Origin: Sclerurus mexicanus | Taxonomy: Eukaryota > Chordata > Aves > Passeriformes > Furnariidae | Length of the DNA stretch: 64,000 bases | Reading direction: 5' to 3' | Assembly (NCBI GenBank): GCA_013396755.1 | Contig: VWZF01005250.1 | Coordinates: 291,027-355,026 of the forward strand | Shown here: positions 14,101 to 26,293 of the stretch, piece after piece | How the letters are laid out: each line of letters begins with the position of its first letter | Numbering within the stretch: position 1 is the stretch's first letter | Made by a program: the position numbers and the translations under genes | The notes under the pieces: model-generated | The model's database searches: none | Seen by the model: only the letters and a program-made list of their open reading frames with translations | Told to the model about the DNA's origin: nothing

Positions 14101-17100
14101 CATAGGATACTCTTGAAAATAAGATGTCACATTTCAATGAATTTAACCCAAGGCACAAATTTTTAAGTGCACACTGTAAATATTAAATAAATTTGTCTAC
14201 TCCCTTGTAGCTGCTTCTTATTGTTTGAGAAATATTTCAACTTAAAAACTAAAAACTGTGAAAATTTTGGCATGTGCCAAAAGAATTTTAGAATTCTGAC
14301 ATAAGCTGTGATCTAATTAAACAATAAGACCTGACAAAACAGTCACCACTGTCTGATAATGACCTCCTGGGGCAGTTAAACATACCAAAGCAAAGCAGAA
14401 CAGACTGAGAAGGTCAGCAGCAGCACCAAGAAATCTTTTACAAGACGTCTAATGATTCCTATAGCTCTCTCTTTAATTTTTCTTGTATTTTAAAAAAGTA
14501 AAACACGTACATAGAAATATAGAAAAGACATTGTTCTGATTTATTTGCATACACAAAAACTCTAAAATATAACTATGTGGTCTGTGTAAACAGCCCCCGT
14601 CTGTCTGCCACGTTATTTTACAAATTTCATTAAAACATAATTATCGTTCTCATGTAGGATAATGAATAGCAGCATACTGGAGCTCAAAAGAATGTGATGG
14701 AGACAGACTGTACAAGGTACTTACAATACTGCTGGCATATGTATCCATCTCAAGTGGACCCTCCAATATATACAGCTCTGCATTCCCTGTCACATACACG
14801 GGAAAGGTTCCAGTTCATGGTGTGGACAGAGTCTCTCTATACGGGTTGCACCGAGCTAAGCTATTCACCTACAATTTAGGGTTTTCAGGCATTTTCCTAA
14901 TGTGGAGTTGAGAGTACCTAATTTCAGTGAGTTAAGCTGTGTCCCTGCGATAACTTAAAACGATGCACGCATTCACAGGTTAGTTCGAGGCTCTTTTGTG
15001 CTACACCTAAGTTCACACTGCAAAACACGTCCATGGGCAGCTTCCTTCTCATCTCTGACAAAAGAGAGCAGTATTTAAGGTACAAAACTAACCTGCGGAG
15101 ATGTTTATATTACTGACTTTTTATAATGCAGTTAAGAAACTGCAAACACGGCTCCAGGTCTCCTGGAGCTGAGAGAAATACAGCGTTTCTTTTTACAGAC
15201 CAGAAGTAGAGACCGTTCCTTTGTTACTTGCTGGTTCTTTGAAAGACCACTGGTTGAGAAAAAGTGCTACATACAACATACTTCACTTACACTATAAATT
15301 TGATTTCTGAAGTCAATTAAAAGTTTACACATAATGCCAAAAGATAATTCCTTGCAGAAAGGTAAGGGCCATATCCTGGTATAAAGTTTCTTCCTAATTT
15401 TGAGGAAAGGTCCACATAAATACACATATGTGCATACACTGAAACTGCATGTAACTTGCTACTCTGTAACATCCCAGCAGCATGGCAATTATTATAGTAA
15501 TCTTATTACATTTACTCCAAGGATAGATTTTCATGGATTCCAGAAAATTAATCTGAATATGCTAATTTTTTTCCCTAATTAAGAATATCAGAGTACATGA
15601 TATGCAAAACATGATCCTATTTGCTTTTGTATATGTAAAAGGGATTTGTTCACCCTCCTTGTCCTCTAAAACATTTTGGTTTGTTTTTCAGTTTTTAAGC
15701 AGTTAATGCTATCCTTACCTGCCGACTTCCATTGGGGTTTCTGCATGGTTTAGTCTAATTACTCTTGATGCTGGACCTCTCACGCTATGAGCTCCTTCAA
15801 AGGAGAGAACTAGAAAAGGGATTGCTTTTCTGAAAAGTGCAATATCAAGGAGAAAAGATAGCATTTTGAACTCATGATATGATGGACAAATCATAGAGAA
15901 AATCTATTGGAATGATAGATGGTATAAATTTTAATATAAAACACAAGCAGAGGTGCATTTTTTTCCTGGAGTGGCTTTGAAATTGAACAGTCTCTGTTTT
16001 GTCCAAATTTATTGCTAAAGCCTCTAGTTGAAAAGTCGCCAATGAATAGAATCAAAGTAATCAGATTTTTACATTACAAGAACTAGTAAAATCTTGGTTC
16101 ACAGCTATGATTTCCTAATGAAGCACCAGTACCTATAAATTAATATAATTTCCTGCCTCAAGGCTCCCTAGTGTTTTAAGTACAGTGCCTGTTTATCCAT
16201 CAGCATTGACCAGATACTGTTGGATTATGATCTGCCCTTTGGAAGCAACATAAAGCAGGTCCATTTTTTTAAGGTTTAATGTAGCATGTAGTTTATTATA
16301 TTTTTTCTGGTCGAATGAATTTTTCCATAAATATCCCAATATATCTCAATCAAAACACAGTTTTGGTTTCTAGAGAAATTTTTTTTCCCTGATCAACAAT
16401 TGGTTGATTTTAATATTAATCTAAATAAATACATGTGTTTAAGAAGTGTTTTGGTTAGAAGAAGGAGACTGGCAGTCAGTCACTCTGAGGTACTGATCAG
16501 AGGGAACAAATTTATCTTTAACCTAAAATTCCAGAACAACTTCAAACCAAAATTATGCCAGCTTCTATCAGTCTATGCCAAAGCCCAGTGCCCTGTTCAG
16601 TGGTGGCTGCAGAGGAACAAAAGTACCTCAGATGCCCAAAATGTGTGCTAGACAGCCAAGCAGCAAATGGCCACAGCAATAGAGGAATGCACTGATTCAG
16701 CAGCTGCTAACAGCAAGGCTCATATGAAATCCCAACCACAAATTAAATTAATCTCCTTCCATCATCAGAAAACACCAAAAGAAGGCAGAGTGCAACGAGC
16801 CATGCTGAAACAAGAAAGTGTTATTTATATCTTCCAGACCCAGCACTGGTGAATTTGGCCCTTTATCTATAAATTACCCTTTTATGCCTTTAATAGGTAT
16901 TTCAGGGCCAATGATTTGTAAGACAAAAGAGAGGGTTGAGGCTCATGCAATGGCTTAGTGCAGTTGTGTGTTCACCAAAAGGTTCAGCACTCACCCAAAA
17001 TTTTCTGGGCCAAACTACAGCATTAATGAGAATGCAGCTCATGGAGTTGTAGGCATATATTTGAAGGCTGTAGTTAGTTCTCTGTTTTGTGGGTTTCAGT

Positions 17101-17469
17101 GTCTTCAATATCACAATCCCAGTTTATGGATGAAGGTATGTTTGGGGCCATTTAGGAGTTTATTATAGCTCAGCATCTGAGGTGTTAACTTGTTTCACTG
17201 CTGGTCTGAGTGGAATTCTGGCAAACAGTGGGATTTTTAAATGATCAAATAAAAACAATAAAAAGCTTTCTTACATTGTAAGCCACTCTTAAGCATTCAA
17301 TTTTTTTGGTATTTTGTAAATGTAAAAAGAACTGGATTTTTAAAAAGCAATAGTTCATAACTATATAGGTAAATTCATCTTAAAGAGCAGGTTCTCTGTC
17401 CAAGTTACAACTCCTAATAAACACGGAATTGTCATAAAACTAACAACAAACGTTAACCACAGAGGGGTC
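11116..17469. other. Non-coding stretch without recognisable gene
   Basis: Roughly 6.3 kb without a supportable gene. Noted items are an 8-bp perfect stem catgcttt / aaagcatg at 11860-11885, a GC-richer patch at 12280-13270, and overlapping open frames on opposite strands near 13003-13642 (up to 108 codons). Overlap of weak frames on both strands reflects low stop-codon density in GC-richer DNA rather than coding. AT-rich sequence resumes from about 13640. Confidence 0.55.
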
Positions 17470-17530
17470 AGCAGGCACCATTGTAATTATTACTGTGATT
17501 CACTTATTGACAGCTGTAACAAATTCTAGC
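17470..17530. promoter_or_regulatory. Candidate regulatory cluster with TGACAGCTGT
   Basis: The 10-mer at 17508-17517 combines a TGACAG core, recognised by TALE homeodomain proteins such as MEIS and TGIF, with an overlapping CAGCTG E-box. A TAATTATTA homeodomain cluster lies about 15 bases upstream. The arrangement resembles parts of known vertebrate enhancers. The claim is motif-based only. Confidence 0.22.
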
Positions 17531-17796
17531 AGAGAGAATCTGGAATTGTAAGGATAGCAATTGGACTACATTTAAGTACTATTAGATACTAACTAGAAAG
17601 AACTGTTAAGCAGCCCTTACTTCAAAGCCTAAGGAAAGGATCCCCAGAAGGAAGACTATTTTTGGCCCATCCCTTTTCTTTCTTCTCCAAAGAGCTTACC
17701 AGGCTGCAAGTATTTTCTGAGACGCAGTCATTAGGGTGATGTAAGGGGCTGCAGCCTGCTCTGTGGTGCCACGTTCAGAGAGAACCTTGTAGACAA

Positions 17797-17878
17797 GTTA
17801 CCACAGGGTAATACAGGGTGTGAACTTAGAGTGCATCAGCTGCTCCCTGGTAACTGCGTGCTTTTACCCTGTGGTTAC
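17797..17878. repeat. 15-bp inverted repeat, 52-nt spacer, one mismatch
   Basis: The left arm (17797-17811) and right arm (17864-17878) are reverse complements over 15 bases with a single mismatch. The core is CCACAGGGTAA on the left and TTACCCTGTGG on the right. A third, shortened copy of the right-arm motif (ccctggtaac, 17845-17854) lies in the spacer. Possible explanations are a small decayed inverted-repeat DNA element or a chance structure. No target-site duplication could be assigned. Confidence 0.55.
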
Positions 17879-19227
17879 TTCTATACCTGTTTATCTCTCC
17901 TTCATAGAGGGGTAAGCTGCCTTGAATTATCTGATTAGCTGAGGGGAGAGAGGTGCAACCGGCTGATCCTTGGAAGCAGCTGATGTGCCTTGGGTCCACA
18001 TTCTCCCTTACTCCAGTGACGGGCTCAAAGCTCTTCCAGCACAGGTGACCTAACTCCAGCTGAGTGCAGTGATTCAGGATTTACAGCACCGGAGGGGCAA
18101 GCAAACCTGAGCCCTTACTCTTCATCACGTAGGGCCATACTGTATCATCAATTCTTAAGTCTAAGTCCCAATTGGAATCAGTTAAGAGATCAGCCTAAAA
18201 ATCAATGACACAATATGGCCCAGAGATAGCAGCAATCCTTCCTGTAGATCTCACATCTTTGCTTTTAAATCTCCTCTCTTGGACAGACCTGGCTTGTTTT
18301 GTTCTGCTCCTACTATATCTGAGTAAAATCAGAGATGGGCACAGAGTAAAACATGGCATCTGAATTCCAGTCTCCTGGAGATATCTGAAATTTGAATTCA
18401 AGCTTTGACTCTAATTTTGATGTGGCCCTAACATCACACAGATGCCCAGTTCCTGTGCTTGTCAATCCTCTTCAGAGCTGGGGAATACAAATTCTCTACT
18501 ATGGAAATTATTTTCAAGATATTTTCACTGCTTTGCAAGATCAAGTACTCATCACTATGATGTAAGACACTACGGCAACTCTTAAGATAGGAAATCTCAC
18601 TCTGACCTCCTACCTTCGGCCCACACAGAGCTTCAGAGCAGCTGAAGAACCTCTCTGGATGGGCCTTTCACTTTGGTTTCACACACACAAACGCCGAGGG
18701 TTCAGCTCTGCCTCTGTCTCCGTAGCTGGAGAGAAGAACCTCTCATCAACGGCAGCCTCTGTGAATGTATCTTCCCCAATGAAAGACACACAGGTATCTT
18801 TCAGCAGAGCACAGAGTTTACAGGTTCTTCCTGTCCAGCTCCCCACGCTCACTTGCAGCTGCTCAAAGAAGTTGCTGTTGGATCTCTCACACGAACACGA
18901 TCAAGCCGGCTGACAGGTGGAAGCTCACAAATGCAATAAAAAGTACTAAGGCAATATGGCTTTCTTAAACTAAGTGCATTTGACTAGTGTTTAAAATAGC
19001 AGTACATTTTGAAGACAAAAACGTCACTGTCAAGGCTGGCCATAACTTCTGTGAGGTGAATAAGATTAAAAAGATTTTTGGCATTCCTGCCACAGGGGAC
19101 CCCACCCCACAGGCATACCACAGCAATCTCCACCTGCAGCGGTGCAAGGCAGACTGTGTGTGTCTGTGCCTGTAGGTGTACACAGGCCCACGTGTGGTTT
19201 CTCAGCCAAAGTGGATTTAGAATCCTG
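17879..19227. other. Non-coding stretch without recognisable gene
   Basis: This is moderately GC-rich DNA with overlapping weak open frames on both strands (18659-18939 plus; 18965-19247 minus). The translations are not recognisable and the frames overlap each other, which argues against coding. No RNA gene was seen. Confidence 0.55.
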
Positions 19228-19290
19228 TGGCTAAATTCTGCGCTCATTTACACCCCCTCTAATCCCAGCAAAATTAGTGGGATAGCAGGC
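19228..19290 (-). repeat. Relic of an ancient amniote repeat
   Basis: Read on the minus strand, this segment resembles a short interspersed sequence I know from sauropsid introns. Its hallmark is a phrase of the form GTGTAAATGAGMGCAGAATTTRGCC, here decayed, preceded by a CACTRAWTTTRCTGGGATTA-like stretch. I recall the pattern but cannot name the Repbase family with certainty. Identity is partial and only about 60 bases remain. Confidence 0.35.
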
Positions 19291-20527
19291 ATGTGAGGCA
19301 GCACAGTGCTGGTCTCCAGGCTGTGTGATTCCATTCAATAAACACACTGAGGCACTTGTGCTGAATGAATGCTTTTACCTTCTCCCTTTAAACCTGATAT
19401 TTTAGATATTAAGAGAAAATAATTACATCCTCCTCCTGGGAGGTTTATTTCAAATCCTTGCTAGGGCCCCACTGTGGCCAGTGCTTACATTTTTCAAAAT
19501 TGATTTTCGGCAGTATAAATAGTCTGAAGCTGCACGTGACATTTCCTCACCCGAACAATGACACGCTAGTGCGGAAATGTTTCCCAGTGCAACACGTGGG
19601 TTTGTTTTTTGGCATCGCTTACTCGTTAACCCTTTTGTCCTCTGCCAGCAAGTGATACCTTTACCACGTGAACAAACTTATTACTGTTGGCAATTAGAAG
19701 AGGGCCTCGGATTAATATCTTCATATAGAGGCTCACGCTTAAAAGTGATTGCGCTCCTATAACTTAACAAGTTACTACTTGTCAGCTGAAGAATAGAAAC
19801 ACATCATGTGTTTGCCTTCAGCCAGTCCTAAAGGCAGACTAAAATACTTCAGCTTCAACGACCTTCCTGGTATTGCCTGCTCTTCTCGAGCTGCACGCAC
19901 AAACCAAATCAAATTATTTTAACTCCTATTTCACAGAAAAACCTGTTCTTTGCAATTCTTCATTAAGGTAAGGGAAGAACATTTCAATTCTTACATTTAC
20001 TTAATTTCTAGTTCTGGGTAGCTAATCTGGGGAAAATAATAAAAGAAAAAGACAACTGGACTCTTGTGAAATAGGCTTTGAATACTAGAGTTTATGCTAA
20101 TTTAAAAATAAAAATCAGTGTAAGTCTTTATTTCTAGGTTGGCACTCAGCCCATAAATGCAGGGTAAAAGACAAGTATATGAAGAAAAACCTATTTAGGA
20201 ACTTTAATGACTGAGGTGTGCGGATCAAAGGTGTTCAGCACGTTGTAACTTCTGGAGGTAAATACTCCAAGTTATAATTTTTATGCTTGATATTTACACA
20301 GACCTTTTTCTGCTGCAAGTCACAGAGACTCTGTCCATCCCTTCAGCTTTCACCTTTTTTCCTGTTTCTATATATATTTTTTTAAATCCAGGATGTTATG
20401 AGGTGACAAAATGCTTATGGTGACTGATGTAAATACTTGAAATGTAAAAGCAAATAGCTACTATCCCAACTGAGCACCACAACCGCTAATAGCTTGCCTA
20501 AAATCAACTTCTGAAGATGTGAGGCAC
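19291..20527. other. Non-coding stretch without recognisable gene
   Basis: I see nothing that supports an exon, RNA gene or repeat family. The few open frames are about 60 codons. Confidence 0.6.
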
Positions 20528-20555
20528 TGATGAAACAGTACAAACTGTTTCATCA
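20528..20555. repeat. Perfect 12-bp hairpin with 4-nt loop
   Basis: The arm tgatgaaacagt (20528-20539) is the exact reverse complement of actgtttcatca (20544-20555), separated by ACAA. A perfect 12-bp stem with so short a loop is rare by chance in 64 kb (my rough estimate is well under one expected). The core GAAACAGTACA recurs in the hairpin at 24014-24081. The centre also approximates a steroid-receptor palindrome (ACA, three bases, TGT), though without both flanking consensus bases. Confidence 0.85.
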
Positions 20556-23500
20556 TTCCACATCTTGAAGTCTAGGTCCAGTAGAAAGGTCTTAACTAAC
20601 CTGGCAGAATCTGCAGGGCTCTGCAAGGAGCTCTAATGTTTGCAGCCTTCTCGCTTCCACCACATGCACAACTGGCTCACTACTTCAATTAAAATGTAAT
20701 CTTAAAGGAAAATCCCCCAAGGCCAATTTCAGTAGGAAAACACTTCCACAGATTTTTATTGGCTCTAGACATGGCCACTGATACTCCTAGCCATGTCTTG
20801 ATATGATTTTGGTCTGAAGAAATCTGAACGTTTTAAATCCCTGAGCTTAAAACTCCTTCCTATGAGGTGAATGTAAAGCACATTGGTGTGACACTGCTAT
20901 GCACACAAACTCACAGCAGTGAGAGCAGCGGCAACCGCCCATCGCTAAAACATTTGTCTATTGATTTTGTTACAGTATTAGTTACATATCTCGAGTCTGT
21001 GCTGTAAATCTGCTGCTGTTTAAATGTTTAAATGATAGTATAAAACTCAGATTATATTGATGTTGTGGGTAAATGATGTTTTAGCTCAGTGAGTCGCTGG
21101 AACAACGCTTAGCCAACTCTCTGAATTACTGCACTTCCTAGAAATTTTGTACTTCTGGAATGTGAGCAGTTTCAGCCTCTGGATTTCTAACACTGCAGTT
21201 TGAAATATTATAGTAGTAGCTCAGGAAGAGTTCCTTGCTTCCACTGTAAACTTTTCCAACGAGTACTGCAGGTCGTTTGCTGTATTTCATTAACACTTGT
21301 GTGCACATACACAGACATGCATGCACACATTTCATTGCTTATTTATAAAGCACAGGGTGAGAATCTGATAATACTGTACCAAAAAAACCCAGGAGAAAGA
21401 CCAGCAAAGCATTAGCCTGAAAACCTTCCATCAAACATCTTGAAGTTGCCTTGTTTGTTACACTGATCTACATGACTTGCCGTTGCCATTTGGCTCTGAA
21501 TTATTAACAATCAGCAGAAAGATTTAGCACCCCTTCAACTCCAGCTTTGTCTATATACTCCAAGATAAAAACAGTTTACACTCTGGGCTAGTTAGAAAAC
21601 GTCTGTGCACCCCAGCACTCAGCTTCTAGTGATAACCTTGTTAGTGCTCCACATAACTGCACGTAACCACTCAGCATGACAACCTTTTGCATTGCTCTTT
21701 ATGAATAATTTTGTTATACCACATCCATTTTCATGTGCTCTTTTATTACAGCACACGACTACATTTATTAGAGTTCCCACCAGAGAATTCTCCTTCTTGT
21801 TATCCTTAATGGTGCCATGTAGTGCCCTCTCTGGATTGTAAGCTTAGTACTTTACAAATCCCATTCACTAGGGGTTTTTTCTCTTTATTTTTTAAAAAAT
21901 TCTTGCAAGGAATTTCATAGGTGGTAAAGTAAATATATGACACATATATCAGGAGCAAATTCATCAGAACAAATCGAAAATTTCAGGGGATTGTGGGATA
22001 AAAATGGAGTGAAAGACGAACTCTATTACTTCAATATAACATTTCATGTGAGAACACTGTGATTTTCCAATGAAAATTTTGATTTTCTCTTGAATGACAA
22101 ATGAGAGCAAATCTGGGACCTATCCACAACATTTTTTGGCCCACTTACCAATTTAATTACCATATAAATTGGAAATTTGAGAAAAGGTTAGGAAAAAAGA
22201 CTTGACATAGTGCTGCTTTACTTTCACTAAACGGACAAAAAGTACCAATTGCAGATTTTGAGGGAAAAAGTTACGCTACTTGTGGTGGATTTTCACATCT
22301 CTAAATCTGGTTTTATAGAAAATATCATGACCTTCAGGGCACCCTTTAAAGCCTAACATTCCCAGGCATTTCACAGAGATTTGTAGGTGGGGATTGGGAT
22401 CCAAGCTCCTTCCTCTTTGCTAATAAAGATGATATACTTCGGGAAATTGAGTTGTCAGGGAAAAGGTTCTTCGGCAAACTAATAATTATAAAAACAATGA
22501 GTCATCAGGCACAGATGATGACATTACACCAGAAGTTCAGAAGGTCTTAAGTATAAATTGACCAGGCTGGTGGCAAAAGACAAGCTCTTGCTTGTGAAAG
22601 GTAGCATTCCAAAGGAGTTGGGCCAAGGGAATGTTGTCCCCTCGGCACATAAATGACATCTCAGAACGATCAAGGAATTAGTCTTGCATCATCCATCATG
22701 TGTGACCATGTGAATTTGGTAAATTGATTCAAACAATAGGGAACTTAGTCCCTTGTGGTTCATCACACCTGCATCAGGGTGAGAGCAGGTAAGGAGAGCT
22801 GCCTGACACGGGGCAGCTCCCGGCAGAAAGAGCCACCGACAGGATTCTTCAGGAGAAGCTGCTAAGGAAGCCGAGTGGTTAGGAAGGCATATACTGCTGG
22901 GGCAAACTGTGTGCAGCAGAAAGCTGAGGAGAGCATTCAGGTCAAGTTTTGGTACAGCTAAGGGCTAACTGCAGAAGGCCTGATGTTCTATTCCATTGCC
23001 TGTTAATGCTCTGGGAGGTCCAGGAGCAGTAAGGGGGCAACATGTGCAGGGTTTGTAAGAGTATTTATCTCAGGACACAGGAGGACAATGGTGATATGCT
23101 GAGACATCACAAGCAGCTATGCAAAGGGACACAATATTAATTGTTGACAATGGTAATGTACATAAACATAAAAATATGCACTTTTTAAGTCAAGAGCATG
23201 ACCCAAAAAAAAAAATGAAACCCCAGCAAAATCTGCAACTGCAAGAAGAGAGGAAAAAGAAGTGTTAGGTGACTAATAAGATATAGTTAATAACAATAAG
23301 ACTGTTTGAATGCCCTCAACAGGCTAAGATTATTTACTCTAGAAGGGAGATGAACAAGTGGGGGACATACTGGAAACATGCTAATAAATGGCACAGAGAA
23401 GGTAAATCATGCTTTTTCTGTCATGATCTAGAGCCAAAAACCCCTTAATCAAGTCAAAAGTTGGATAATTCAAAATACTTGGTACCATTTATAGCCACTG

Positions 23501-24013
23501 GAAATAAATGATACAAAAATCTTTTCAAGATACAAAACTCATACAGCTTCTACAGAAACAAATAAACATAAAGAGACAGAGCTACCAGAGCTGAGTTTTG
23601 AAAATATTGTTGAAGGAATAATGAAGTCCTTCCTTCCAAATTTAAACCAGTCTCAGAAAATTATGTATTATCAAGACATTGAATACTGCAAGGGAGAAAA
23701 ATCATCCCACACCTCCCTAATGTAGGACAAATGTAGACACTTGTTATCTCAAGTGTCTGCCATGGATCATTGTCAGACACAAATCTCAAGTCCTTTCCAG
23801 AGTGCAGACAGTTCCATCGCTTTGTTTTGATTGTATTTTTTTCAACTGGGCAAGCAGGCAGGTCAACACAGCAGAATCAGTAATCAGCTAATAGCAGGTG
23901 AATGTTAAACTACCTGCTGTCCCTGAATAATCATATATTCACAATGCTTACAATGGAGAAGGGGGTTATTTTGCTACATGGACAATTCAGACCCTTCTTT
24001 GTACTCTTTTGGC
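20556..24013. other. Non-coding stretch without recognisable gene
   Basis: No gene was found. A perfect 9-bp stem (agacatggc / gccatgtct, 14-nt loop) lies at 20767-20798, which is expected by chance at this length. An 11-A run lies near 23206. Around 22540-23110 the sequence is more GC-balanced and lacks obvious simple repeats. It could be decayed transposon sequence, but I cannot assign it to a family. Confidence 0.5.
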
Positions 24014-24081
24014 TGTGAGAAACAGTACACGGCTCCAAATGCTGCAGATGCTGTTGCCGTTCACGGAAACTGTTTCTCACA
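24014..24081. repeat. 68-nt hairpin with perfect 13-bp terminal stem
   Basis: The arm tgtgagaaacagt (24014-24026) pairs perfectly with actgtttctcaca (24069-24081). Inside, acggc (24029-24033) pairs with gccgt (24056-24060), leaving an asymmetric internal loop of 2 versus 8 bases and a 22-base terminal loop. The overall size is close to a microRNA precursor, but the uneven internal loop is not typical. The arms share the GAAACAGTACA / AACTGTTTC core with the hairpin at 20528-20555. I do not recognise a known microRNA seed. Confidence 0.75.
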
Positions 24082-25414
24082 CACATGAACACTTGCCTTC
24101 TACATCATACACTTGCACTGCCCTACAGGCTTGACTTGATCTGGTATGAAAGCTGATAGTCACCTTAGGACCACAACTTCAAGAATATAAAAATGACTGC
24201 TACAATATTTTGAAACACACTTTTCACTGTAAATTCACAAATAATATGTTTGGATATTCATAACAGGAAAATAGTTGCCAAAGTAGTAATATTTTCTATA
24301 AAATTACTATAGGAATTCCATATGGTTTAATGTCAGGTTTGTAAAGGAGAATCCAAAAATCTGCTTCAGTCCATGCGGAGAGGACATCTGGGCCTTTCGT
24401 TCACACTCCAGAGCCTCACATTTATTAAAAATGAGTTAAATCTATAGTTTGCAGAATTTCAAAGGAAAAAAAATTGTAACACAAAGCAAATGAGACAAAT
24501 GAAGATAGAGTTGCTTGAGTTTGGACGGAGAACGAAAAAAATTACACAACATATAAACTGTCCTGTTCATCTCAAAATGGACAAACTCTGAAACCAAAAG
24601 TGTTATATTCAATGTTAGCATGTATAATTAATTCACTAGAATATATAGCAAAGGTGAGGAACATTACTAACTAACATCTACAGAGAATTTCCCAGACTGC
24701 ACCATGCTTCTCTGGGAGAACACGTGTGAAAGCCTGGCTATACAGGATACAGAAGCTTAAGACAGGTAATAACCAACAAACTGGGGCTGGGTTGCGGGGA
24801 CTCTGAACAGGTCATGAAATGCAGTTTTAAGAGCAAGTCAAAGTACATTTCTACAGCAGTGTGCAATTAGAAAAGGTATGCACTGTTCAGCACGACAAAC
24901 AAGTTTAAATAATACCAGCAAGTTTCATGACCCAAATGCAGTGGCAGTCACAAAGTATTCTACTGAGCTCTCATTTTTTTGACCAAGAAAGAAAGGGTTA
25001 TAATTAATTTTGGCAAAATGAATGAATATGATGCTTAAATAATTGCTTCCCTAGTAAAGGAAAATTCAACTTCCAATAAAAGTTTAAATGAAGATTAAAG
25101 CTGGTCATCTATAAAGGGGTAAACTGGTCTATGATTATCACTAAAAGAAGGAAGAATTGGAAGTCCTTCAAGAACATCACACTGCCTGTGAAAGATTATC
25201 TGTGGAAGGTTTACATATTATTTGCACAGGACCTTCTTACATAAGAGCCTACAGTGAAAATCAAATGGCTCAGCTCCCAACTTGGTCTTTGTTCAGACTG
25301 ATGAAATTAAGTTTTAAACAATTTTGCTGTGAAAACTTCCACAAGAAGGGCATAAGGACAGAAGTGTCTTAGAGTGGGAATTCTTACTAACTTACTGTAA
25401 TATGTTTTTCTAAA
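24082..25414. other. Non-coding stretch without recognisable gene
   Basis: AT-rich DNA with no recognisable coding or RNA feature. The only open frame of note (25157-25372, plus, 71 codons) is unrecognised and lacks context. Confidence 0.6.
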
Positions 25415-25490
25415 TATACTGAGAGGTCCTTGGATGAAAAGCTCTATCTATGCACATCATATAACTGTATGTTAACAGCAATAAAAACCT
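25415..25490 (+). repeat. MIR-like (CORE-SINE) 3' relic
   Basis: The phrase gagaggtccttggatgaaaa followed by gctctatctatgcacatc matches, with substitutions, a 3' segment I associate with MIR-like CORE-SINEs of amniotes (consensus roughly CTTTGAGATCCTTGGATGAAAAGCGCTATATAAG). About 70 bases are alignable by eye. These elements are fixed relics far older than birds. The match is from memory, so the subfamily is not assigned. Confidence 0.5.
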
Positions 25491-26293
25491 GTTTGGGTAA
25501 AAGAATTTTTCTTATTTGCATCTTTAATTGTAAAAACCGCAGGGCTATGCAATACTGATGCCTTCAAAATTCCAAGAGAGAGAATACAGTTTTCCCCTAC
25601 AGTGTCATCCAACTGGTGCACAGTAATACACAGAAATACATGTATTTGTAAGTTTTAAATATATAAGTCATAGTACAAGCTGAAGTATTTTTTTCGCTTT
25701 CAAGTGTACAGGAATATATCCCCTTCATATATGAACCATTCAAAGATTGCACTGGGACTCAGATGGTACACCAGCCACCATCTCTGCAAGACAATCGGCC
25801 TACTAGGCATCCCCAGTGCTCTGGGAATGGCTCAGATACCTCTGGAAAAATAAAAGAGAAGCATCTGAGAACATTGGGGAATAATGAGCTTGTTATGAGA
25901 TGTATTAATCTTATGGCTTGGAGGAGAGGTAGCAGATGACTTCACTAAAGAACATGGTTGCAGCGACTCGCTACCAGGCACAGAAAGAGGGGACCAAGCC
26001 GTGACCCAACATTCTGGGTCCTATCACACTGTCTCGAAATCTCTGACACCCCGGGGCACAAGAACAGCTGCACCCCAGACACATTTTGCTCACCTTTTCC
26101 CCAGTGTATGAAGAGGAGAAAGGTATTTCCCCTTGACCCAAATCATGACAAGACAGAAGAGATGAGAAGGTGGCCAAGACCAGTCTGGTTTAAAGCTTTG
26201 ATTTGCTTTGTCCATAATACTCTGCATTGCTGACAGAGGCAAGAGCTGACGAGAGAGGGAGAAAACCATATTCCAAAGCAAACGGATCTATCC
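25491..26293. other. Non-coding stretch up to the duplicated block
   Basis: I see no gene. Overlapping frames of up to 91 codons occur on both strands around 25958-26281 and are not recognisable. The unique sequence ends at 26293, where the segment that is later repeated begins. Confidence 0.55.

Noticed and set aside
20767..20798. 9-bp perfect stem agacatggc / gccatgtct
   Set aside because: Several stems of this length with short loops are expected by chance in 64 kb.
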